A DNA stretch of 38,678 nt, from NCBI GenBank assembly GCA_937898415.1, contig CALDLA010000075.1:1-38678 (forward strand), read 5' to 3'. Made by a program: the position numbers and the translations under genes. Each line of letters starts with the position of its first letter. Positions within the stretch are counted from its first letter, which is position 1. Of this stretch, positions 1 through 6,362 are shown piece by piece. The stretch comes from an uncultured Prevotellaceae bacterium (GTDB lineage Bacteria; Bacteroidota; Bacteroidia; Bacteroidales; Bacteroidaceae). The notes below the pieces were generated by a model, which worked only from the letters and a program-made list of their open reading frames with translations, was not told where the DNA came from and searched no databases.

Positions 1-403
1 CCGTGAGGGTCAACATCGCTTGCCATCGGGGGTCAAACACGCTCGGCTTTTCCATCTGCTCAATGTAGGTCAGAAAATGGATGTCTTTTGAATAAAGTGT
101 TACATTGTTGAGGCTGAACCAAACTTTGCGGTTGCCGTTGGTGTGCGTGTTGCTCTGCTCGTCACCTCGTGCAAGATTGAATTTCAATACGCCCCACTCT
201 ATATCACGTGTGCCGTTATCCAATCGAATGGCATAGACGTTTTCAAAGTATCTGCCCTCTATTCTGTATAATCTGAACTCGTCCATATCAAGGCACTCGC
301 CATAGTCAAGGGTGCTGAGTTGTTCATAATAGTAAGGATGCACTACCTCGTAGCAAAAGGTCACTGCATCAAGTTGAATAGGTCTGTTACATACTCGTTT
401 CAT
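1..403 (-). CDS. Partial mobile-element protein, possibly replication-initiator-like (3' end outside window)
   Basis: An open frame begins at an ATG (complement 401-403) and runs off the left edge after 134 codons, so the C-terminus is missing. The peptide starts MKRVCNRPIQLDAVTF and contains FRLYRIEGRYFENVYAIRL and a KVWFSLNNVTLYS stretch. It has no signal peptide or membrane segment and looks cytoplasmic and beta-rich. The alternating beta pattern and the KVWFSLNN-type strand recall replication initiation factors (Rep_trans-like) of small Bacteroidetes elements, but I did not recognise the family firmly. It overlaps the end of the upstream 63-residue gene by 17 bp in another frame, which suggests translational coupling. 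Base composition is visibly AT-richer than the region after about 960, consistent with acquired DNA. The open frame is well supported; the function is a guess. Confidence 0.6.
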   Translation of the reverse strand, partial: MKRVCNRPIQLDAVTFCYEVVHPYYYEQLSTLDYGECLDMDEFRLYRIEGRYFENVYAIRLDNGTRDIEWGVLKFNLARGDEQSNTHTNGNRKVWFSLNNVTLYSKDIHFLTYIEQMEKPSVFDPRWQAMLTLT

Positions 404-578
404 CGTTTTGGTTATTACTCTCGTTATTTTCCTCGTCCCTATATGGGATAGTTGACCAGTACGCTTTCATTGCATCACTGATAGCTTGCTTGTGGGTCTC
501 GCTGTGCGAGCGCCCCTTCAAACTCTGTGAGATACGCATCTTGGTATCGTCACGTAAATCTCTGAATTGTCTTTTCAT
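387..578 (-). CDS. Small NUMOD3-type DNA-binding protein (63 aa)
   Basis: This is a 63-residue basic protein that starts at the ATG on complement 576-578. Its centre reads DDTKMRISQSLKGRSHSE then THKQAISDAMKAYW, which is two tandem copies of the NUMOD3 pattern (S/D-x-x-T-x-x-K-I-S-x-S-L-K-G-R-x-H-S-E-x). NUMOD3 motifs bind DNA and usually accompany homing nucleases or small mobile elements. No nuclease domain is present here, so a free-standing DNA-binding accessory protein is the simplest reading. The C-terminal tail is acidic and Asn-rich (EENNESNNQNDE). Its stop codon overlaps the next gene, which probably shares its transcript. The role, for example in replication control or transcription of the element, is inferred only from the motif and the neighbour. 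Confidence 0.7.
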   Translation of the reverse strand: MKRQFRDLRDDTKMRISQSLKGRSHSETHKQAISDAMKAYWSTIPYRDEENNESNNQNDETSM

Positions 579-735
579 AATCAGTAGTTTTAATATAAAT
601 AGTAGATTAGTTTCAAAAAGTTGGTATAGTAGCGAAATATTTTTGGGATGAATAACAGGAATATTCAGGGAAAACAGTTGTATGCCTACTATGTAGTAAT
701 TGTGAAAAGAAGTGCAAGGTTACATAAAGACACGT

Positions 736-764
736 AAACAAAAGCCCCCTACCGTGGAGGCTTT
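736..764 (-). terminator. Rho-independent terminator, minus strand
   Basis: On the minus strand, AAAGCCTCC (764-756) pairs with GGGGGCTTT (749-741; one T-G wobble) around a six-base loop, and CTTTTGTTT follows. The T-rich side lies on the minus strand. It sits about 30 bp after the stop of the 30-codon orphan frame at 793-885, so it probably ended that transcript. Confidence 0.6.
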
Positions 765-792
765 CCTGCGATTGATTTCATTTTTGGTTTTC

Positions 793-885
793 CTATACCT
801 GTACTGTTGTAAGCATAAAGTTCACGATTTTGTCGAAGTCCTCGATGAACTTTATGTTCGATATTTCGTCAGCGATGCCGACTTT
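793..885 (-). pseudogene. 30-codon orphan 3' gene fragment
   Basis: The minus-strand frame reads KVGIADEISNIKF, IEDFDKIVNF and MLTTVQV, then TAG (complement 793-795). A TGA lies directly upstream at 886-888 and there is no start codon near the upstream end, so it cannot be a complete gene. Codon choice (GGC ATC GAC TTC ATC GAG GAC) looks like real coding sequence, and a terminator follows. I read it as the C-terminal end of a gene cut off by element insertion or deletion. The parent gene is not recognised. Confidence 0.4.
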
Positions 886-887
886 TC

Positions 888-929
888 AGAGGTCTAACTG
901 ATTGAATTTCAGTAGACCTCTATTTTTTT
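888..929 (+). terminator. Strong hairpin with T7 tract at element/chromosome junction
   Basis: AGAGGTCT (888-895) pairs with AGACCTCT (914-921). After a bulged A, ACTGA (897-901) pairs with TCAGT (909-913), closing a TTGAATT loop. Seven T residues follow at 923-929. It has the form of a plus-strand intrinsic terminator, yet no convincing plus-strand gene precedes it. It may mark the boundary of the element on the left or be part of an attachment site. Confidence 0.55.
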
Positions 930-960
930 AGCCACATTTTTATTATAATTGCCCGTTACT

Positions 961-2184
961 TTATCGGTAGATGAGGGTGGTGATATGGTCTGTGGTGAAC
1001 AGTTCGCAGGCTACCTGCTGGAGTTCGTCGGCGGCGACGGCGTCAATCTGTTGGAACAGGCGCTCAAGGTCTTTCTCCTTGCCGTAGTGCAGGAAACTCT
1101 TGCCGAAGTCGAGGGCGAAATTCTCGCGGTTGTCGCAGGCAATGGCTATCTGGCCCTTTAGCTGCTGCTTGGCCGAGAGGAGCCGCGACTTGCTGAGCGG
1201 CCTTTCCATCAGTCGGTCTAACTGGTGACGGATCAGGCGGCTGCACTTGTTGACGTCGGCAGGGTCGCAGCCGAAGTAGACCGTCCAGAGTCCTGTGTCG
1301 CCGTAGCTCACCATCGAACTATCGACGGTATAGACCAGTCCGTGGCGCTCACGTAGCGACAGGTTGAGCAGGGAGTTCATGCCTGGTCCGCCGATGATGT
1401 TGTTGAGCAGGTAGAGGGCGATGCGGCGGGGGTGGTTGATGTCGTAGGCGCGGCAGCCCATGATGACATGGGCCTGATGGGTGGATTTGTGGCGGGTGAT
1501 GGTTTTTGGGGGAGTGGGGCTCATAGGGCTCATGGGACTTATGGGGCTCATGGGACTCATGGGGGGTATGGGACTTCTCCCTAAAAAGCGGACAAGATGC
1601 TTGAAGTCAACGTCGCCGTAGATGAAGAAGACGGCGTTGTCAGGGCGGTAGTGGCGGCGGGCGAAGCGCAGGGCGTCTTCGGTGGTGTAGGTGCGCAGTT
1701 GTTCGGCCTTCCCTAAGATGTTATGGCCCAATGGGTGCCCCTCGAAGATGATGTTCTCGAACTCGTCGTAGATGAGTTCGGCGGGTGAGTCGTTGTAGCT
1801 CTCTATCTCGTCGCAGATGACCTCTATCTCCTTGTCAATCTCGGCCTGGGGATAGAGGCTGTGGAACACCATGTCGGTCAGCAGGTCGACGGCGCAGCGG
1901 AAGTGGTCGCGGTGGATGGCGGCATAGAAGGTAGTGTCCTCCTTGTTGGTGAAGGCGTTCAGTTCTCCGCCCACTTTCTCCAGGGCGTTGATAATCTGCA
2001 GGGCGTTACGGCGAGCCGTTCCCTTGAAGGTGACGTGTTCGCAGAAGTGCGCCAGTCCCTCTTCGCCGGGCTGTTCATGACGAGTGCCTGCCGCTATCTG
2101 ATAGCCACAGAAGACGATGGGCGAGGTGGAGGGTAGGTGGATAATCCGCAGACCGTTGGCCAGGGTTGCTGTATTGTAGTCCAT
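961..2184 (-). CDS. M16B family zinc metallopeptidase (pitrilysin/processing-peptidase type)
   Basis: This 407-residue protein has the inverted zinc motif HxxEH as H46-F-C-E49-H50 (AHFCEHVTFKGT), with the third ligand glutamate probably E126 in VICDEIESYND. The C-terminal half (about 235-407) is the second M16 lobe, including the GGPGMNSLL and RERHGLVYTV signatures typical of the RxxxGLxY region. The length matches single-chain M16B enzymes, which cleave short peptides as dimers. No signal peptide is visible, so it is probably cytoplasmic. The odd part is residues 209-223, a run of Met-Ser-Pro repeats encoded by seven 9-bp units and placed in the linker between the two lobes. The start lies 6 bp after the stop of the phosphatase gene, so the two are probably cotranscribed. 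Substrate unknown. Confidence 0.9.
   Translation of the reverse strand: MDYNTATLANGLRIIHLPSTSPIVFCGYQIAAGTRHEQPGEEGLAHFCEHVTFKGTARRNALQIINALEKVGGELNAFTNKEDTTFYAAIHRDHFRCAVDLLTDMVFHSLYPQAEIDKEIEVICDEIESYNDSPAELIYDEFENIIFEGHPLGHNILGKAEQLRTYTTEDALRFARRHYRPDNAVFFIYGDVDFKHLVRFLGRSPIPPMSPMSPISPMSPMSPTPPKTITRHKSTHQAHVIMGCRAYDINHPRRIALYLLNNIIGGPGMNSLLNLSLRERHGLVYTVDSSMVSYGDTGLWTVYFGCDPADVNKCSRLIRHQLDRLMERPLSKSRLLSAKQQLKGQIAIACDNRENFALDFGKSFLHYGKEKDLERLFQQIDAVAADELQQVACELFTTDHITTLIYR
1516..1578. repeat. In-frame 9-bp tandem repeat, seven units
   Basis: Plus-strand units are GGGGCTCAT, AGGGCTCAT, GGGACTTAT, GGGGCTCAT, GGGACTCAT, GGGGGGTAT and GGGACTTCT. Read on the minus strand they encode Met/Ile-Ser/Pro-Pro tripeptides in the inter-lobe linker of the M16 peptidase. 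The unit length is a multiple of three, so changes in copy number keep the frame. Confidence 0.9.
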
Positions 2185-2190
2185 GCGTGT

Positions 2191-2925
2191 TCAGAAGATG
2201 TGCAGATTCTCGACCTCGCGCTTTGCCTTGGTCATCTGCTTCTGAAAAGCCTCGTCGGCATGTAGCCTGGCCACACAGGCGCTGGCCGCCACGCGTGCCG
2301 CCTCGACGTCGCTCTTGTAATGGTAGCCGGCGATGATGCGGCTCTGGCCGTACTCATAGCCCGTCTTCAGGATGTGCTCGGCCCGGATCGGGTTCAGTTC
2401 GACCAGCACCAGCGCCACGGTCCATCCCATGGCCGTGTGGCTCGACGGAAAGCTCGGCGTGTGGTGCGAGTCCTCCTCCTCGGGCACCAGCGTTCCTTCG
2501 TTGAAGTGCAGGAAGGGCCGTTGGCGGTTGTAGTGGCGCTTGGCCTTGCTGACGGCCGTGTAGCCATCGTTCATGACACACTCCACAAGACGTGCTACTT
2601 CGGGCGTCTTCTCTGGCGACAGTTCGGTACCGAACGAACCTGAGAACAGCTGTAAGATTGCCTCGAGACTGGTGTCAGCCTCGCGGCGTGCCTGTTGGCC
2701 CCTGGGCGTGTCGCGCTGGGAGCGTCCCCATTGGTGCCACAGCATGTCGCTCACGAATAATTCGCTGCCAAAGGCTGGGGGTGCTGGCAGGTACATGGTG
2801 GCGTCAGGCATCTGGTCTTCAGTTAGGAACGACGACTTTTTCTGTTTCTGAGGTTGCACGCCATCTGTCTGCGCCTGTAGCGTCAGACAGGCAAGTGCAA
2901 GAAGGCAAAATACGAGTTTCTTCAT
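2191..2925 (-). CDS. PAP2 superfamily class A acid phosphatase, periplasmic
   Basis: A 244-residue protein with a signal peptide (MKKLVFCLLALACLTLQAQ, cut near residue 19). The three PAP2/class A acid phosphatase motifs are present. K129-x6-R136-P137 is in KRHYNRQRP. PSSH (160-163) replaces the usual PSGH. S195-R-x5-H202-x3-D206 contains the nucleophile H202 and its partner D206. It should hydrolyse phosphomonoesters in the periplasm. I chose the ATG at 2925 over an in-frame TTG at 2949, because the TTG lies upstream of the expected transcription start set by the -7 element at 2947-2954 and would add eight residues before a normal signal peptide. It is followed after 6 bp by the M16 peptidase, a probable two-gene unit. 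Confidence 0.9.
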   Translation of the reverse strand: MKKLVFCLLALACLTLQAQTDGVQPQKQKKSSFLTEDQMPDATMYLPAPPAFGSELFVSDMLWHQWGRSQRDTPRGQQARREADTSLEAILQLFSGSFGTELSPEKTPEVARLVECVMNDGYTAVSKAKRHYNRQRPFLHFNEGTLVPEEEDSHHTPSFPSSHTAMGWTVALVLVELNPIRAEHILKTGYEYGQSRIIAGYHYKSDVEAARVAASACVARLHADEAFQKQMTKAKREVENLHIF

Positions 2926-2946
2926 AAAAGATTTTAATTTTGCGTG

Positions 2947-2954
2947 CAAAGATA
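2947..2954 (-). promoter_or_regulatory. Bacteroidetes -7 promoter element for phosphatase/M16 unit
   Basis: The minus strand reads TATCTTTG, an exact match to the Bacteroidetes primary sigma -7 consensus TAnnTTTG, with a T-rich stretch (TTTTTT) about 20 bp upstream at the -33 position. The predicted start of transcription is near 2940, giving a leader of about 15 bases before the ATG at 2925. Confidence 0.65.
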
Positions 2955-2976
2955 AGCAATTTCAAAGAAAAAACCG

Positions 2977-2984
2977 TAATTTTG
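2977..2984 (+). promoter_or_regulatory. Bacteroidetes -7 promoter element for the glycanase operon
   Basis: The plus strand reads TAATTTTG, matching TAnnTTTG, 28 bp before the ATG at 3013. The -33 region is A/T-rich but has no clear TTTG. It is divergent from the phosphatase promoter, with only about 22 bp between the two -7 elements, so the two polymerases cannot sit there together. It is the only promoter-like site seen before the six-gene operon. Confidence 0.6.
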
Positions 2985-3012
2985 CATAAAATATTTCCTA
3001 AAACGTACCAAC

Positions 3013-3984
3013 ATGATGGAGAATTATCTTGCTGACCCTCAGCGCTACGACGGCGGTATGCAGTATAACCGCTGCGGCCGTTCGGGTGTCATGTTGCCCA
3101 AGGTGTCGCTCGGTTTCTGGCACAACTTCGGCGGCGTGGACCCCTTTGAGCGGAGTCGCGAAATCACCCGCTATGCCTTTGACCACGGTGTCACCCACTT
3201 TGACCTGGCCAACAACTACGGTCCGCCCTATGGTTCGGCCGAGGAAACGTTGGGGCGGCTGATGGACGACGACTTCCGTCCCTACCGCGACGAGCTGTTC
3301 ATCTCGACCAAGGCGGGCTATGACATGTGGCCCGGCCCCTACGGCAACTGGGGCTCACGTAAGTACCTGATGGCTTCGCTCGACCAGTCGCTGCGCCGCA
3401 TGCACCTCGACTATGTCGACCTGTTCTACAGCCACCGCTACGACCCGGAGACGCCGTTGGAGGAGACGTTGCAGGCGTTGGTTGACATCGTCCGTGCCGG
3501 CAAGGCCCTCTATGTGGGTATCTCGCGCTGGCCGTTAGAGGCCACCCGCTTTGCTTTCCAGTACCTGAAGGAGCGCGACGTGCCCTGCCTCATCTATCAG
3601 GGGAAGCTCAATATGCTGGACCGCGAACCGCAGGAGCAGGGCATCCTCGACCTCTGCCGCGAGGCGGGTGTCGGCTTCATCTCGTTCTCGCCTTTGGCAC
3701 AGGGACTGCTCACCGACCGTTACCTGAACGGCATCCCTGACGACTCGCGTATGTCGAAGGGCAAGTTCCTGCGCCCCGATATGCTGACGGACGAGGTGCT
3801 GGGGAAGATTCGCAGGTGGAATGCCATTGCCCAGGAGCGCGGAGAGACGCTGGCCGAGATGGCCTTGGCCTGGATTCTGCAGCAGTCGGGTGTCACCAGC
3901 GTCCTCGTAGGAGCCAGCTCCGTCCAGCAGTTGCAGAAGAACCTGCGCTGCGTCAATGCCAATAACCAACCCATACCGGAATAA
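3013..3984 (+). CDS. Aldo/keto reductase, YghZ-like
   Basis: A 323-residue cytoplasmic NADPH-dependent reductase of the aldo/keto reductase superfamily. The catalytic tetrad is visible: D64 and Y69 in THFDLANNYG, K100 in FISTKAGYDMWPGPYG and H141 in LFYSHRYD. The AGYDMWPGPYGNWGSRKYL segment and the RMHLDYVDLFYSHR stretch are typical of the YghZ / L-glyceraldehyde-3-phosphate reductase branch. The C-terminus (CVNANNQPIPE) looks some 20 residues shorter than E. coli YghZ and lacks the usual final helix. It is the first gene after the promoter, and 13 bp separate it from GH31, so it is probably cotranscribed with the glycan-degrading enzymes. It may reduce a released sugar or aldehyde. The family is certain; the physiological substrate is not. 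Confidence 0.93.
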   Translation: MMENYLADPQRYDGGMQYNRCGRSGVMLPKVSLGFWHNFGGVDPFERSREITRYAFDHGVTHFDLANNYGPPYGSAEETLGRLMDDDFRPYRDELFISTKAGYDMWPGPYGNWGSRKYLMASLDQSLRRMHLDYVDLFYSHRYDPETPLEETLQALVDIVRAGKALYVGISRWPLEATRFAFQYLKERDVPCLIYQGKLNMLDREPQEQGILDLCREAGVGFISFSPLAQGLLTDRYLNGIPDDSRMSKGKFLRPDMLTDEVLGKIRRWNAIAQERGETLAEMALAWILQQSGVTSVLVGASSVQQLQKNLRCVNANNQPIPE

Positions 3985-3997
3985 ACCTTAAAGACTT

Positions 3998-6352
3998 ATG
4001 AATAAAAGACTTTTTTCATTGGCCGTCATGGCCGTAAGCCTGCTGCAAGTCTATGCGCAGGACGTGAAGGTGGAGTTCTTTACCCCCACCATTGTGCACA
4101 TCGTGAAAGGCCAGCCCACCAAGACGCTGGTAGTAACGGCAAAGCCCGAGAATGTTGCTGTCACCCAGAAAGGTAACACCTGGACGAGCAGCGAACTTAC
4201 CGTGAAGCTCAATCCGGAAACCAAAAGCCTGACGTTTATGACGAGCAAGGGCAAAGTGCTCTTAAGGGAGCAGGGCTGGAGTCTGGTACGAAAGAATATT
4301 GACGAGTTTGAGGTCAGTCAGACTTTCCAGCTTGACAAGGACGAGGCCATCTACGGACTGGGTACCATCCAGAACGGTAAGATGAACCGCCGAGGCGAGA
4401 AGAAGCGCATGGAGCAGTCGAACCTCGAGGACTTCCAGAACGTGCTGCAGTCAATCAAGGGCTGGGGCCTCTATTGGGAGAACTACTCGCCCACGCTGTT
4501 CGAGGACAATGCCCAGGGTATGACGTTCACCTCGGAGGCCGGTCAGGGCGTTGACTATTACTTCATGTATGGCGGAAGTGCCGACGGCGTGATAGCCCAG
4601 ATGCGACAGCTCAGCGGCGACGTACCCATGTTCCCGTTGTGGACCTACGGCTACTGGCAGTCGAAGGAGCGCTACAAGACGGCCCGCGAGACCGAGGGCA
4701 TCGTCGACCAGTACCGTGACTTGAACGTGCCCCTCGACGGCATTATCCAGGACTGGCAGTACTGGGGTTCGAACTACCTGTGGAACGCGATGGACTTCCT
4801 GGCCGAGGATTTCAGCAATGGCAAGCAGATGATAGACAATGTTCACAAGAAGCATGCCCACTTCATGATTAGCATCTGGGCCAGCTTCGGCCCCCAGACC
4901 CAGCAGTTCCGCGAACTGAACGAGAAGGGTCTGCTGTTGCCCATCGAGACGTGGCCGCAGAGCGGAATCTCGCACGTTTGGCCTCCCATCATGAAGTACC
5001 CCTCGGGCGTGAAGGTCTACGACGCCTTCAGTCCTGTGGCCCGCGACATCTACTGGAAGTACCTGAAGACGCTCTACGACTACGGAACGGATGCGTGGTG
5101 GATGGACTCTACCGACCCCGACTTCTTCAATCCGAAGGAGAGCGACTACGAGCACAAGGTGACGGGCGGTTCGTGGCGCTTGCTGCGCAATGCCTTCCCC
5201 TTAGAGACCGTACGCGGCATCTACCAGAGCCAGCGTAAGGATGATCGGGACAAGCGCGTCTTCATCATGACGCGAAGCAGCTATGCCGGTCAGCAGCACT
5301 ACGGCTCGAACATGTGGAGTGGCGACGTCAACTCGTCGTGGGACATGCTGCGCAAGCAGGTGCCCTGCGGACTTAGCTTCACGCTGACGGGTAACCCCAA
5401 CTTCAATACCGACATCGGCGGCTTCTTCTGTGGTTCGTACAACACCCGTGGCAGCGGCTCGGCTCCGAAGAACCCGCAGTTCCAGGAACTCTACGTGCGC
5501 TGGATGCAGTACGGACTGTTCTGCCCGGTCTTCCGCAGTCATGGTGCCGATGCTCCGCGTGAGATCTGGCAGTTCGGCCAAAAGGGCGAGCCTGTATACG
5601 ATGCCATTGAGAAGCAGATACGCCTGCGCTACCGCCTGATACCTTATTTATATAGCACGGCATGGCAGGTAACCTCGAACAACGACAGCTATATGCGTCC
5701 GCTGTTTGCCGACTTCGCAAGCGATAAGAAGGTGTGGAACATGACCGACGAGTTCATGTTCGGTCGCAGCATCCTGGCTTGTCCCATCGTCAACCCGCAG
5801 TACACGGAAGAGAAGATTATCCGCACGAACGAGATGACGGGCTGGGAGCGTCAGGAAGTGAGAAGTGACGGAACGAAGAGTGATAAGTTGGACTTCACGC
5901 AGACGAAGACGGCCACCAAGTATCTGCCGAAGGGTACCACTTGGTACGACTTCTGGACGGGCAAAGCCTATAAGGGCGGACAGAACGTGACGCTGCAGAC
6001 CTCGTTCGACCGTGTGCCGATGTTCGTCCGTGCCGGCAGCATCCTGCCCCTCGGCCCCGAGATGCAGTATGTGGGAGAGAAATCGTGGGACAACCTTGAG
6101 GTGCGCGTCTACCCCGGTGCCAACGGCAGTTTCACGCTGTATGAAGACGAGGGCGACTCCTATCACTACGAGAAGGGTGTCTATAGCACCATCCCCTTCA
6201 GTTGGAACGACAAGAGCCGCACCCTGACCATCGGCAACCGTCAGGGCAGCTACCCCGGTATGCTGCAGCAGCGGCAGTTCACCGTCATCACTCCCGACGG
6301 TGCCAGCACCACCGTCAGTTACGACGGCAGCGCCACGACCGTCAAACTATAA
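3998..6352 (+). CDS. GH31 alpha-glycosidase, probable alpha-xylosidase
   Basis: A 784-residue exported enzyme with a signal peptide (MNKRLFSLAVMAVSLLQVYA, cut before Q21). The order is an N-terminal beta-sandwich (about 25-210), the GH31 TIM barrel (about 215-580) and C-terminal beta domains with a DUF5110-like end (about 690-780). The nucleophile is D370 in DAWWMDSTDPD and the acid/base is D443 in MWSGDVNSSW. The WMDSTDPD form of the nucleophile loop resembles bacterial alpha-xylosidases more than alpha-glucosidases. Unlike the xyloglucan enzymes of the Xyl31A type, I see no PA14 insert. With GH43, GH115 and GH95 beside it, removal of alpha-linked xylose from decorated xylan is the most likely job; alpha-glucosidase activity cannot be excluded. 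A loop near residues 620-631 carries a short simple-repeat-like stretch. It has no C-terminal sorting tail. Confidence 0.9.
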   Translation: MNKRLFSLAVMAVSLLQVYAQDVKVEFFTPTIVHIVKGQPTKTLVVTAKPENVAVTQKGNTWTSSELTVKLNPETKSLTFMTSKGKVLLREQGWSLVRKNIDEFEVSQTFQLDKDEAIYGLGTIQNGKMNRRGEKKRMEQSNLEDFQNVLQSIKGWGLYWENYSPTLFEDNAQGMTFTSEAGQGVDYYFMYGGSADGVIAQMRQLSGDVPMFPLWTYGYWQSKERYKTARETEGIVDQYRDLNVPLDGIIQDWQYWGSNYLWNAMDFLAEDFSNGKQMIDNVHKKHAHFMISIWASFGPQTQQFRELNEKGLLLPIETWPQSGISHVWPPIMKYPSGVKVYDAFSPVARDIYWKYLKTLYDYGTDAWWMDSTDPDFFNPKESDYEHKVTGGSWRLLRNAFPLETVRGIYQSQRKDDRDKRVFIMTRSSYAGQQHYGSNMWSGDVNSSWDMLRKQVPCGLSFTLTGNPNFNTDIGGFFCGSYNTRGSGSAPKNPQFQELYVRWMQYGLFCPVFRSHGADAPREIWQFGQKGEPVYDAIEKQIRLRYRLIPYLYSTAWQVTSNNDSYMRPLFADFASDKKVWNMTDEFMFGRSILACPIVNPQYTEEKIIRTNEMTGWERQEVRSDGTKSDKLDFTQTKTATKYLPKGTTWYDFWTGKAYKGGQNVTLQTSFDRVPMFVRAGSILPLGPEMQYVGEKSWDNLEVRVYPGANGSFTLYEDEGDSYHYEKGVYSTIPFSWNDKSRTLTIGNRQGSYPGMLQQRQFTVITPDGASTTVSYDGSATTVKL
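5855..5890 (+). repeat. Simple-repeat-like stretch inside GH31
   Basis: GAAGTGAGAAGTGA (5855-5868) followed by GAAGAGTGATAAGTTG (5875-5890) resembles the AGTGARAAGTGAG repeats at 20363 and 21204. It encodes a polar loop (EVRSDGTKSDKL) in a region that is variable in GH31 proteins. It is shorter and more degenerate than the other copies, so this could be chance. Confidence 0.4.
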
Positions 6353-6362
6353 TGCAAAACCT

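Larger units (their letters stand above)
579..960. other. AT-rich non-coding junction between mobile-element remnant and chromosome
   Basis: About 380 bp with no convincing full gene. It holds the probable promoter region of the minus-strand element genes (AT-rich, 579-660), a minus-strand hairpin terminator (736-764), a 30-codon orphan frame (793-885) and a strong plus-oriented hairpin with a T-tract (888-929). The last 30 bp lead into the stop of the M16 peptidase. No tRNA 3' end or clear direct repeat that could serve as an attachment site was seen on this side. Confidence 0.5.

Noticed and set aside
712..897. Plus-strand frame starting with GTG, 61 codons, ending at the T7 hairpin
   Set aside because: It overlaps the better minus-strand orphan frame, has a terminator hairpin inside its start region and no promoter or recognisable motif; the match with the hairpin may be chance.
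2926..2949. Longer phosphatase start at a TTG (2949)
   Set aside because: The codon lies at or upstream of the predicted transcription start and would place eight extra residues before a normal signal peptide.
6300..6362. GH43 start inside the GH31 gene
   Set aside because: The extra 21 residues are out of frame with GH31 and come before a clear signal peptide that begins at 6363.
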